Assembly (NCBI GenBank): GCA_026874595.1
Contig: CM049306.1
Span: 79,944,142 to 80,008,141 of the forward strand
Source: Sipunculus nudus
Taxonomy: Eukaryota > Annelida > Sipuncula > Golfingiida > Sipunculidae
Length of the DNA stretch: 64,000 nt
Direction: 5' to 3'
The position numbers and the translations under genes are program-made. Under the pieces are notes generated by a model. That model was not told where the DNA came from. It did not search any database and worked only from the letters and a program-made list of their open reading frames with translations. This document shows positions 10,713-23,510 of the stretch, piece after piece. Every line of letters begins with the position of its first letter. The first letter of the stretch is position 1.

Positions 10713-13700
10713 GGTGAAGAAAGTTTTATTTTCATAATATATTAGAACATTTAGAAAATAAGACCTGATTTTGTGGTTAAGGCAAAGTAATATAGAGCGG
10801 ACGGACCCGGGTTACAACCCGTTTGTGTCTCAACTGCACGCGTCTCAACCCCGTTCAGCTCTATAAATTTTTTTCCCCGAATATTAGTGAATTGCGACGG
10901 TCTTACCATGTGCCGAGACAAACAAATTAGCAATGGTAAAACAACTTTTATACTAAATATTTACGGTGATCAAGATTAACTCGAAATTTAACGGAATATT
11001 TCTCTGTTGCTACCAAAAGCCCTCACCCAATATTTCATTGATATCCGTTAAACAGAAAAAGCAATCAACCAAAGGCAAAACAAAATACCACCTCGTGGTA
11101 CAAACTGTGATACTTAAAGTTTGATGTAATCGTTGGTATTTTGTATTCAGATATATAGAATCTGGTTTGAATCTTACATGAAGTATAACAAAAATAAATT
11201 CTTGAATGTACTTTACGAACCCGTATATATCAAGAATCAAATCCATCCTTTAACCTACATATATTATGAGTTGCAAAAAAGACTATACTGCATAGTCGTT
11301 CAAATTGCTAGGTTCAATTCATATAAAAATTTATAACACATATAAAGATCACTGTAAAAATATCAATTAAACTTTTTTATTTAAAGTACAATTTATAAAA
11401 AAAGAATTTTACAATATGTTTGGTATGGTCACTTTTATTAAAATTAAAAATATATAAATATGATTTAAAAAAGTTCTATGTTCGTTGTTAACTTTCATGT
11501 CAGAGTATTCATGATTTTGGTTGTGTAATACGGTCTTTAAACAATGCATGTGAAAAAGTGGTATATATAATTGCGCCATATACAAAATGTATTGACTATC
11601 TTTAGAAGACAAACATGCAAATAATGCATGTGGAAATTTGTATATATAAATTGCGTCATATAAAAAGCTTATTGAATATCTTTAAAAGACAAACATAGCT
11701 GATTATATCAATTTTCAGAATTTGCAGAAAAAGATTAAAATCTTTCTCAGTGTACAGTTTTGAAGGTGAAGAAAGTTTAGCTTTCATAAGAAATGTGAAT
11801 ATTAGGTTAGTTATACCGGGACTTGGTTATAACGTAGATTTACAGAGCGGACTTTCCTAGGTTGGAACCCTCCTGGGTGTCAAAGGCATAGTGGTGAAAT
11901 GTTATTTATATGATTTATAATATATTCTTAATAATTGATCTACCAAATCCATCAAAAGAACATTCAACATTTATTTATTTCAAACTTTGATTTATGCCTC
12001 AAATCGTATATAAATCGAACATAAATTTTGTTGGCAACAGCAATGAATTATCAAAATTCAAGCAGTTTCCTTATGACGTTGAGTAACATTGGAAAGTAAA
12101 AACAAGACACCAGCTCGTGCAACGTGGTATATACATTTTGAAATAAACGTAGATGTTTTGTATCCAATTTTATAAGATCTGTTTGGATTCTTACATGCTC
12201 TACAGTATAAATATATCCATGATCTTACTTTATGTACACTTGGATAGAAAGAAACAAATCCATTTATTAACCTACAAATATTTTGATTGGCAAAGAGGGC
12301 TATATTGCAAAGTCCTGCAATTTCCTTTGATCCATTTATTTTAATGCTTATAACACATATAATGCACTCACTGCAAAATATCAATAAGAATTGGGGCACA
12401 TGATTTAAAAAAAGACTTTTGCATGTGTCATGTGGCACTTTGTTTGGTTGTCGGTTTTATTAAAATTAAAAATATAATAAAAATGATTTGAAAAAGGTCT
12501 ATGTTCGCTGTAAACATTCATGTCAGAGTATTCATCATGTTGTTGTTTATTACAGTCTATAAATATTGGATGTTGAAAGTGGTATATATATAATTGCTTC
12601 ATATTCAAACTTTATTGAACCTCTTTAGAAGACAAACATAGCTGATTATATATAATTTCAGGATTTGCAGAATATTATTTAAATATTTTACATCGTACAA
12701 TCTTGAAGGTGAAGAAAGTTTAGCTTTCATAAGAGTTGAATTTTGGGTTAGTTATACCGGGACTTGGCAATGACATAGCATTACAGGGCAGACTGTCCCA
12801 GGTTGGAACCCTCCTGGGCGTCAAAGGCATAATGGTGAAGCCTTATTTCTATAAATTATAATATTTTTTTAATAATTGATCTACCAAATCCATCAAAAGG
12901 CAATTCAGATTTGTTTTATTCCACATTTTGATTTATGCCTAAAGTCGTATATAAATCGGACATAAGTTTTCTGTCTTGTTGGCAACAGCAATGAATTATC
13001 AAAATTCAAGCAGTCTCCTTATGGCGTTGAGTAACATGGGAAAGGCAAAATACGACACCACCTGGTGCAACGTGGTGTATAAATTTTGTGATAAACGTAG
13101 ATGTTTTTATCCAGTTTTATAGGATGTTTGAATTCTTACATGCCCTTAAGTATATATATATCCTGGAAGTTACTTTAAATACACGAGGATAGAAAGAATC
13201 AAATCCATTAATTAACCTACATGTACTGATTGGAAAAGAGGGCTATATTTCAAAGTCCTGCAATTCCCTTTGTTCCATTAATATAAATGTTTAAAACATA
13301 TATATTGCACTCTCTGCAAAATATCAATTAGAATCTGTATATTCAGAGCACATAATTATAAATTATGCATGTGACATGTGGCACTTTGTATAGTGTGGTC
13401 GCTTTTATTAAAATAAAGATTTAACAAAAATGATATATAAAAAGTTGTGTATTCCTTGTTAACATTCAAGTTGTTGTCTATTATTGTCTATAAATTTTGC
13501 ATGTGGAATGTGGTATATGTCATTGTTTCATGTACATACTTTATTGAATCTCTTTAGAAAACAAACACAGCTGACCTTGTTTATTTTTCAGAATTTTCAG
13601 AATATTCTTACTGTCTTTATAATGTACAGTGTATAGGTCAGCTGAAGGTGAAGAAAGTTTAACTTTCATCAGAAATTTGAATATTAAGTTAGTAATACAG

Positions 13701-14070
13701 AGCGGACTGTCCCAGGTTGGAACCCGCCTATGTGTCAATGGTATAGTGGTGAAGAGTAATTTCAATGAATTATAATATATTCTCAATAATTGATTTACCA
13801 AATTCATCAAATGGACATTCAGAATTAATCTTATCTAATTTTTATTATTGTCTCAAGTCGTATAAAAATCGTATATAAATTGTTTTGTCTTACAATGATT
13901 TATCAAAACTCAAGAAATTTTCTTGTGACGTTGAGTAAAATGAGAAAAGCAAAACACGATGCCTCCTGGGCATGGTAGTGTATAATTTTTTTTTAAACGT
14001 TGGTGATTTGTATACAGTTATAAAGGATCTAGTTTTAATTCTTACATGCCTTATAACATATATAGTCTTT
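10713..14070. repeat. Four-copy diverged tandem array, unit ~0.94-1.05 kb
   Basis: The marker GGTGAAGAAAGTTT recurs at 10714, 11765, 12708 and 13647. Each unit continues with GAGCGGAC...GGTTGGAACCC, AATTGATCTACCAAATCCAT-like text, CTGTTGGCAACAGCAATGAAT-like text, and a pair of internal sub-repeats around CATGTCAGAGTATTCAT and ATTGCTTCATATTCAAACTT. The GGTTGGAACCC block resembles a Pol III B-box. The array starts about 110 bp after the gene 1 stop codon. No ORF is conserved between units. Confidence 0.85.
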
Positions 14071-14159
14071 GACTTAATTTATTTTTAAATGAAATATATC
14101 AATCTATGTAACCTTGTACGTTACCATACACCTCTCGGTAGCATTAAGAAGTACATAAA

Positions 14160-14260
14160 CACCAACCCCCCCACCCCCCACACACACACACCCACATACA
14201 CACACGCACACAAACACATATCGTGCCCCAAACCAAAAAAGAAAAAAAAAAAAACGAAAC
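14160..14260. repeat. CA-rich/A-rich simple sequence
   Basis: A C-rich and CACACA-rich tract followed by A-rich sequence. The open frames over this tract are low-complexity artefacts. Confidence 0.8.
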
Positions 14261-14399
14261 AAAAACAATTATTTACCTGTAATATCACGGTAGTAAATAT
14301 TGCAGTTCTCATTTTTAACTTTCTCTTTCTCAGTGTATATGACACGACAGCTGAAACCACTACTTTTTATTCTCATTATATAGGCGGGATGATTTAATT

Positions 14400-16740
14400 T
14401 CAGATTTTGATGTACCATTGGCCTGATCGTTCGGTGAGATTTTCACAATCTTTTAAGACAATTCTCGACCATGGAGACGATTCTTCTAACTTCTGCGCCA
14501 GAATAACGGTCTTTCCTATTAAATCGCTTCAATTCGAATTATATCCATTTTTTGACACAGAAAATATTCTAACTTGCAAGTCACTGACAATTTCTTTCAC
14601 AGATTTATGCTTTCCGGTTTATCTTTTTGTGGCTAAACCAATTCCTCGCAGGCACAGTTCTGTCCAGGGCATATATTCTATGGTCTCCGACTATATTGAT
14701 TTTCGACATACCCAGCAAGTATTTCCTATTTTTGCTGTTAATTTATTGACAGTGCAATGATCCCATCCTTTTATTGGAAACTCATTGACAACCTGTCAAC
14801 CGACCAAGCTCTTTTCACTATTCTCAATTGTGGCATTAACACGCGCGCTCAAAACCATGGTTGATTCGTTTAAATTAAAACCGGCTTTGAACTGGTCCTT
14901 GATACAAATTGCAATAACAAAAAAATAAGAAATTTTGACATCAAGACAAGTATTCTACTGAAACTGATTTAATGTGCCAACACCTATAGAATCAGACGTG
15001 GTAGTGCCATGCACGGGTCATTATGACTTGCATAGCCTAACTCTGATATTGCTCTTATATTGCATTTATTCGTATGTTTTGTTTTTAATTCTGGGATATG
15101 GATTTGATTTATTCGATTTTTTGAAATCTTGTAGATACTATCCGCATAACACACCATGAGACATTTCAATGGAACTGGTACGTTTACCACCGAGATAGTA
15201 TGTGTCAAAAAGCGGGGCGTTTTTCTGGAACACCCGATATAGTCAAGGAGCCGGGTAGGGAAAAATTTACATGACGTGTCCCTTAAATTACTACAAATTC
15301 CAAGTTTATTTTTTTACACACCATTGGTATTAGGGAGTTTATTTAATGTAGTCTGCTCGGGGCCTGCTATTGCAAATTATATCTAGCGCCAATGAGAGCC
15401 TGTTGGGGGAAAAATCAACCGACTTATGAACGCCTTTCAGCTAATAAATCTGTCAGTCTATAGAAAGCAGTACGTATATGTTCGAAAGGTATTGAAATGC
15501 ACTTAATATTGAATACTCATTTGAGACAAAGAAAGGGAAATTGCAACATTTGCAGCTATATAGGGTACCCTTTACCCCTAAGTTTTGCGAAAAAAAAACA
15601 ACCTACATAGAAGTTCATCAGGGACCGTATTTGAGGACAGAACTCCTATTGTTTTACAGGTTTGTCGTAACTATATACTTGGCATTAAAAGGTATACTTT
15701 TACTGGCCCTTTTTTTTATAATTTTCAAGCAAAATTGAATAAAAGTACAAAAAAGGCTTACATTTGTTCAACTCTATTTTCCCCGCTGCTGTAATATTTG
15801 TCATTCATTAGTTAAACAAAGGGACTCGTGTTTCACAGGTGAATTTTACTATGAATATAAATTTGTAAATTTTAGCAAATGGAAACGGGCTTAATTGTAT
15901 AGTTATATGTTCTTGTATATAAGCAATCAAAAAGCTCAGAGGAAATTGTCCTTACATTTTGAAATGGTCAAATACAAAATATAGATTGCAAAACCAAATT
16001 AGTGACATGATTGCAATTTTCAACTCTCAAAATAATCATTAAACTGGCACAAAAAGTGATAAACATAGCTGTTATATTTATTAAATGAATATGGTCAAGT
16101 TCAACGTGAAAAACAAATATCAGGCCAATCCATACTTTAATATTTTAGACATGGATCTTATATCGGTTTTGTACAAGTTTTTACTCTGAATGAACCAATT
16201 ATAGTAAAATTACAGAGCTGTTGGTCACTATTTTTTAGAAGTTGTTGAATTTTTATTGTTTAATTTTTTCTACATTTGCTTGATATTTTAGATCAAGTTA
16301 CTCTAAATTAGATTAATGAAACAATATGCCAAATAACATGCAGGATGTTCCAATGACTTTGTAAATTTTCTGACAAAGAGAGCTCATTATACCTCAGTTG
16401 GTGTACTTGGAGGCAACTTACGAAATCTGGAAAGTCAGATGCACAACCATGGGATACAACGCGACATTAGAAATATAAAGATACTCAAGAGACAGTTGAT
16501 GATGGCAACAACATTCATTAACATAGATTTATTGTCAGAATTGATAGAATGCAAAGATGGGATATGAACCTCGCATTTGACCTCCGATCAGGCTAAAACG
16601 CTTATTAATTTATTATCAACCGAATTTTGTAATAGGTACGGACTGAACTTCCATTTTTTTTTCCTTCTTTTTGTATATCTTTCATTTATTTCATATTTCT
16701 TTTCATTGCTTTTAATGAACTGTACTTCCTTGTACGAATA
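14400..16740. other. Intergenic AT-rich sequence, no gene seen
   Basis: A 117-codon open frame at 14407-14760 has no recognisable motif and weak coding character, so I do not call it. Weak Pol III-box-like sequences occur at about 16385-16450 (+) and 16552-16605 (-), too short to be tRNAs. Confidence 0.4.
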
Positions 16741-16746
16741 AAGATA

Positions 16747-16748
<2 letters not shown>

Positions 16749-16799
<51 letters not shown>
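16749..16799. repeat. (TA)n microsatellite
   Basis: About 24 TA units in an intergenic region, just 5' of a SINE-like core. Confidence 0.95.
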
Positions 16800-16801
<2 letters not shown>

Positions 16802-16842
16802 GGTGCTGAGGTATCGAAGTAAACATTAGATTAACGTGAGAT

Positions 16843-16990
16843 TTTGTTAAAGTGGCCCGTCCATGGCCTGTAGTTTTCTTCGGGTTCTTCGGTTTCCTCC
16901 ACCTCCAGACACCGTACGCCACCCCCTAAGCCATGGGGAGAGCCCAGTGTAGTTAAAATAACTATCTGACCTTGGAACTGCCATGACAAT
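16843..16990 (+). mobile_element. SINE-like core fragment
   Basis: Carries CTTCGGGTTCTTCGGTTTCC followed by TCCACC and CACCGTACGCCACC, the same kind of GGTTTCCTCC core as at 720-1012 but on the other strand. No clear tRNA head; likely 5'-truncated. Confidence 0.45.
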
Positions 16991-17102
16991 CCATCCACAT
17001 AGCCACACCGGGGGTTTAACACGGGTCGCCAGCGGACCATTACGAATAATACATCTTTTGTTGAAAAAAAACCGGAAGACAGAACTATTCTTGATATCTT
17101 TC

Positions 17103-18690
17103 TTTTTAGCTCAGCTGGCAGAAAGTCATCTGAGCTATAGCGATCACTCTTCGTCCGTCGTCTGTCCATCTGTTCTCCATTGTCGGTTAACAAGGTACAA
17201 ATCGCAACTGCTGGACCTAGAAACTTGTAACTGAATACCCATATAGGTCCGCAAAATATCTCCTTGGAACCTGGAATATGGTCTCTGTTAACCATGTCCT
17301 CTTAGCTATGGGGCTCGAAAGTATCCCCTAAATACAAAATTTATATCATCTCAATAATTAATGCATTGATGGCCATAATTGTTTATATGCATATTGATCA
17401 TGCAGTGTTTCATCAGTTCCAGGAGACTGGTGGCGCCACCTGTATTTTTTCGATTTTTTACGCATTTTGTCTTTTTTTGGGATCTTAAAAGAAGCTGTCG
17501 TCCTTCAACAGGGCACAAATCGTGAAAATTGAACCTAGAATCATCTACCTTGAGATCCTGGGAGGTCCAGGAAATTATCCTTTAAAACCTGAAATTAGGT
17601 CTCTGTTACAAAAATCCTTTGAGCTATTTGATTCGAAAGCTACAGTATCTAAATAACTAATGCATTGATGGCCATGAATTTTGCATGCATAGTGATCATG
17701 GAGGGATTCATCAATTTCTGCGGACTAGTGGCGCGATCTGTTTTTTAAATTTTTTACTCAATTTTCTCTATATTTCAGACCTTCAAATGAAGCGATCCTC
17801 CATTAACAGGGCACAAATCAAAACAGGCATCTTTTTTCGATTTTAACGCAATTTCCTCTATTTTTCAGACCTTCAAACGAAGCATCCTTCATTAAAAGGG
17901 CACAAATCATAACAGCCAACTTTTTTTTCGATTTTCACGCATTTTTCTCTATTTTTGAGACTTTCAAATGAAGCGGACCTCCATTACCAGGACACTTATT
18001 GTAACCGCTGGACCTAGAATCTTCTTACTCGAAAACCAGGGAGGTCCATTAAAATCTCCTTTTAAAAATGAAATTAGATCTCTGTTACCCAAATCCTTTA
18101 AGCTATTTGATTCGAAAGCACCAGTATCTGAATAACTAATGCATTGATGGCCATGATTCTTTGCATGCATAATGATCATGCAGTGTTCGATCCGTTCCTG
18201 CAGACTGGTGGCGCCACCTGTTTTTTTATTTATTTCACTTATTTTTTTAGACCTTCAAATGAAACAATATGGCTATTCATAGGGCACAAACTGAAACAGT
18301 TAGACCTTGCATCTTATAAATGTATATCCGAAGTCCTAAGCAAATCTCCTTGGAAAACTGTTTTGAGAACATGATTTGTGTACCCTATAGGACAGATATG
18401 CATTATTGGTTACTGTTGGGCCTAGAAACCTCTAATCCGATTAAGATCCTGTAAAAATCTTGGACACCTCAAACAATGTCTCTGTGATCTATATTCTGTA
18501 AAATTCTCTATGAGAACATAAGTATAACTTTCTATTAGTTAGATGATCCCAATGGTAGCAGCTGGATGTAGAATAAGGTCACTGCTACCAATATCTAAGG
18601 TCTTTTGTCAGAGTGCATGATTTTGAGCACTCTGGGAATCATGTTACCCATTCTCCAAGGTTCCTTGAATTCAGCTGAGCGTCATGGCTA
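17103..18690 (+). mobile_element. Non-autonomous element with internal tandem core
   Basis: Begins TTTTTAGCTCAGCTGGCAG...CATCTGAGC followed by CACTCTTCGTCCGTCGTCTG and ends near CAGCTGAGCGTCATGGC, so the ends are short inverted repeats. Inside are three ~300-bp units marked by AATGCATTGATGGCC at 17359, 17657 and 18137 and by GGCGCCACCTG or GGCGCGATCTG at 17432, 17730 and 18209. The third interval is lengthened by ~90-bp sub-repeats (TTTTTCAGACCTTCAAA...GGGCACAAATC). A minus-strand relative lies at 50285-51545. No coding capacity seen. Confidence 0.6.
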
Positions 18691-21600
18691 ATTGGTCATT
18701 AGTGTTGAGAAAAGAATAAACAGGCAAAATTACTTTATTTCCTCTTAGTGATATTTATAATTAGTTCATATAAATGAAGTACAGCCCAGAGAAGTAAACG
18801 GCAATATCTCAGTGATGCCGATGTCAAATAAAATTTAAGATCTGGAATTATCGTTTAAAATTACGGGGTAGGGGTAACACTTTTTTTTCCATTTATGCTA
18901 CATTTCAGTATGATTTCTAAAATGTATGCATGCAATAATATGACCGGGGTCATAACTATCCATTTATAACCGATTTCTGTACTTTTACTCAATTCAGCTT
19001 GAAAGCTTAACAAAAGGCCACGTAAGACTCATTCAGGTATGCATTTTAGCTACTGTTTGTAATGAGTTTTCAAATGAGTTTTCATTATAAAGTGCATGTT
19101 CTTATCTTTCGAACAAGCCCATATACGTATTGATTCCGGTTAATGGCTTTAATGTGTTCCTAAGTTGGTTAACTAAATTTTAATTTTTTACCAACAGGCT
19201 CACTTTGACGCTGGATTTAAAACCTTTTGCAAAATTAGATCCCGAACAGACCTTTATACATAATATTATTTGTGAAAATAACTTTGGAAGTTGTACTATG
19301 TTTAGGGACAATTAACACCGTTTTAGAGCACTTTTGCCAACTTGGTTCCCGGACTAATATATCAGAGGAATGTCGCCATGCCGAGTATCTGTTATTGAAA
19401 ATTTCTTTTTTGAATATGGAATGGTGAGAGATACAGACAGTTATATAAAACATCCTGATTTCCCGTGCCATCAAACATGTGTTAAATCTTCACACACACA
19501 CACACGCGACTATCAGGGGACCGGATCGAGTTCCTTATTTACAGTTCAAATTTATTGCGAATTGCTTAATAATCAGTTATTTAAACAAAAAAATATATTT
19601 CTTGTTTTAATTTTTTTCCATTTCTCATTTACGTAAGTGGTGTATATTTTTTGGTCCCCCGATATTCATCGTGCTTTTTCACATAAAATTACAACCTTCG
19701 GGAGACGGATCCCGGTCCCTATACAGTCGTGTTTCATATATAACGTCTCAGAGTTTATTTTAGTGAGATATAAACTTGACTTTATATAGATCTGGGCTAC
19801 GACTTATATATCTTGTCACCAGTATGTGCCTAAGAACAGGAAGATTTGCATCTGTTAACGATTTTATTTGTGACAATCATAATTTCACATTTAATGAACA
19901 TTTTTCTTGGAGTGCCTGCCAAAAAAATATTTGCCACAAGCACAATGTTCTGTGCAGGGCCTCATTATGGTTGTCCGTAGGTCTCATCCGCGTGCCCTGC
20001 CTTGCCTCCCGCCTGCTGCGCCCGGCTGCCGCGTCTCAGTATAAACCTTACTTGCGTTGTTCTTTAATTCTGGCTAATACACAACATTTTATTAAGTATT
20101 CAGCTAAATCCTGTTCGTGCTAAACTATCTTACACTTACACTCTGCCCAGCGGCTACTTGAAGGTTTTCCCCAAACAATGACTTTTTTCAAGAGAGTTGG
20201 TGTTTCCTGTCTATTAATAAATACTACATTCAGCAAATTACAATAAATATAAATCATAGGAATTTCGACTGGAAATTACACTTCAAAAGGATATATATGA
20301 TGTGCGTTTGTTTTCAAAGTGTTTGTGAGAGAAAACCCAAAATATCATTAAGTTTGGAATTTAGCCCCGCCTCAGCAGCAAAATATATCGGAAAAAAAAT
20401 AAAAATCCACTTTTCTTAGACAAACATATGCCTCTTTAAACTGGATAAAGTCATCAAAGAATCGAATTCGGTTATAGACGTGACATTTTGGTCCGAGATT
20501 TGAATGTTCACTTTTAGTTTTCGAAGTTTCAAATAGCAATACATCATAATATTGAAATAAATGAGAATATTTAAATTTTTGTTGAAAGACTGGTCCCAAC
20601 AATTCACCGACTGGTTCTCCATAATAAATCATGCACGATGATATGACGGATTAAAAAATGGGAATAGCTAATACGAAGAAATGCATTTCATCCCTCTTCT
20701 TCTAAATTTGACATTTATTCTTCAAGCTTAATAGATCATAATTAAAAGTTCATACAGGGCCTATGACATACATTGTTGCTTATCAAATTAGGGTATTAAT
20801 TCACAGGCTGTATAAAGAATCTGTCAAACTATGAAACACAACTAAATCAATTTGCCTGAATTTGCCTGAGAGCCATTTTTGGGCCGCATTATGATGATTT
20901 AATTCAGGTAAGCCTGAAGTTTTAAAATCATTCCCCTAAAATAGTCTCGTGATTTTTCTCCTTGTTTTCATTTTCTTCTTCTTGATTCTTCTTTACATGC
21001 TTCATCAAATTTTCAATTCAATCATCAATTAACTCATTTTGTGGTATTTTTATTTAAATAACAGAAACAAAACCAGCGAAATTGAACGCAAATAAATATT
21101 TTACTCAATACTACAAGCAAGCTTGTAAACCAATTGTACACATACATTTAGTATTATTACCGTCCTTAGACTAACAAACATGAAGTTGGCCTATCAAGCC
21201 TTCCTTGCATTATGTAGGGTAACAAGAAGGCTCTAACTGTTCTACGCTCAAACTGCCAGGACTGTTAAATGAATCCTTAACGTGAACTTCTGTATACTAA
21301 CAATTAAAATACCTTGGTATATGTCTGTCTTGTACAAGGGATAATACTTGAATAAATTAAATATATATATTCCTTTCATGCACCATAAATGAGGCTATAT
21401 ATATACTTATCTCATATCATACAAAACTATGCATTATAACGTGTTCATATATTTTGTTTAAATAAAATGTTCAACCAAATGAAAATTTATCGGGCCTAAT
21501 TTTATATGGACCGTTCAAAAGTTACTTTTGACGCTAGGGATCCTCCAAAATTCTTTGGCACCCTCCTGGACTTTACAAAATGTGGTATAATAGCCAGAAA

Positions 21601-22860
21601 TTAAGTGGTAAGTACTGGGGCGAGGCATGCGTATAAGACTTGCGGGCCATCATATCTCATGGATTATTTTGGGCAGTGTGCTAAATGTATTCTCCACCAA
21701 TTTGTCATGCAGACTTGCGGATAAATGCCGCCAAAATATTACCTATTTCATGTCGTCCTGCAATGAATTTAAATTAAAGGTCTTGGGATGTATCTTTCCA
21801 TGTATTTTTACACTTAACATGTATTTTATGATACGATGTTTGTGTATTGTTATTTGTCGTTGAATAAATTTTCTCGAAGGTACAGAATTCTAGTCTTTTG
21901 GGAGAAGCATAAACGGGTCATGGTGTTGTATGTGAATGGCCGTTAACTTTTTTATCAAGTAGTGTTTGAATATGTTTATAAGTATTATTACGTACAATAG
22001 CTCTATAGTAAATGTTGATATTCGCAAACTGGCCAAATGAAAGTTATATCTTCACGATTATTATGTAGGAATGTCTGTTCATACAAATGCTAGCTTTAAT
22101 CCGTGTGTTAATTGTTCGCGTTGCATAAATATGAAAAATGAAGGAGCTGATGATCCACTTATTTTATAGCGTAAACCCACTAACAAGATTAGCGTAATAG
22201 GTCACATACTTGATAGTGAAATGGTTCAAAAATGCATTTCAAAGCATGTCAAAGCAAGTCCGAAAGCAACATCTCAAACAGAATATGCTTGATCGATATA
22301 GTTATATCACCACAGACAAATCTGACATCCAATATGACCACATGGCTGCCATATTTAGGAACTGGCGATAGCCAGGCCCTGATTGAGGACCTGTCATCGG
22401 TGTGATAAGTTCAACAAGATCTATTCATATGTGAGTTTGGGGAGAAAGAGAGAGGCCCCTGTCATGTGTAAACAAAATTGGATCTCCAGCTAACGCGTAC
22501 CTCTATCAAGTCCAAGACACTCTATTCTTCCCAAAACTGTACCTGATCCACGTTCAACCTTTGCAGTTTCCTTGTAATCGGAGTAGATTTTGTGAATCGT
22601 GATGGTCAATTAACAAACAGATGCATCAACGTTTGTTAATTGACATAGATAGTTTAAATTAGACAGACAGAGACAGACAGGACGTCAAGAAATGGTGAAA
22701 TAAATTGTGCATATCCTGGGTGCAGTAGGAACAAACCATACGATTTGCTATAACTTATGAAGATACAATCATTTTTTACAAAGATCTTTATAGAAAAGTC
22801 AGACTTTTCACTGCCTTTGAACTCAGACTGTTTTATATAGGATAAATAAAGGTACCGGTA
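18691..22860. other. Intergenic AT-rich sequence, no gene seen
   Basis: No open frame with recognisable protein features. A short GC-rich patch at about 19975-20035 has no match I know. The region 19316-19760 contains GGTTCCCGGACTAATATA, also present near 33000, which suggests another dispersed repeat. Confidence 0.4.
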
Positions 22861-22866
22861 ATGTTA

Positions 22867-22867
<1 letters not shown>

Positions 22868-22921
<54 letters not shown>
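22868..22921. repeat. (TA)n microsatellite
   Basis: Roughly 26 TA units in intergenic DNA. Confidence 0.95.
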
Positions 22922-22923
<2 letters not shown>

Positions 22924-23219
22924 AATCGCAGGCAAGAAAAGTAACCAGATGAAACTGAAGACCAAACATCCCGAAAGATTAGCATACCCTTAAGGAAAGG
23001 TCACCAGACAATATTATAAATAGAGGGTTGACGATGAAAATGATATTTTGAAAATGAAATTTTTATATTTTTAATCAATTTTGACCAAAAGCAATCGGAG
23101 TTTTGTTTATACATAATATGTTTGACTCAAAACGTTTGCGTTTGCTGCAAAACTGTGCCCTCTGATAGAGAAAAAATATGCCTCCATTTTTGTATTTAAA
23201 ATTTTTACATTAAAGGTGC

Positions 23220-23510
23220 TCATTCACCTACATTTTGAAAAAAAGAAGTTATGTAATTGCTTGCTTCGTCTCTGTATATATAAATGGTCTAATAATTTTG
23301 GTTTTATAAATTTCTAATTACGCCTGTGTGAAGGATGTAGGAACTTGTTTATCAACAACATGTATGTTTACACAGTAAAATTAAGGGAAAAAAAGGGAAA
23401 ACGCGTAACCTAAGGTGGTAGGTTGCATATATGCAGAGATGAGGTAGAAAGGTTACTTGTTGCAAAACGCTATTCGCAAAGCTCTTGCTTATCTGACTTG
23501 CTACCAGATG
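23220..23510 (+). repeat. Dispersed repeat family X, copy 2
   Basis: Shares with the reverse complement of 46670-46960 the blocks TGTATATATAAATGGTCTAA, GAACTTGTTTATCAACAACA, TGTTTACAC, GCATATATG and TTGCAAAACGCTATTCGCAA, then CTTATCTGACTTGC. Non-coding; terminal repeats not identified. Confidence 0.6.

Noticed and set aside
14407-14760. 117-codon plus-strand ORF
   Set aside because: No motif, no neighbouring splice-supported exons and composition like translated AT-rich DNA; not convincing as a gene.
16552-16605. Minus-strand TAGCCTGATCGG and GGTTCATATCCC, resembling Pol III A and B boxes
   Set aside because: The boxes are only ~15 nt apart, too close for a tRNA, and no stem pairing is seen.
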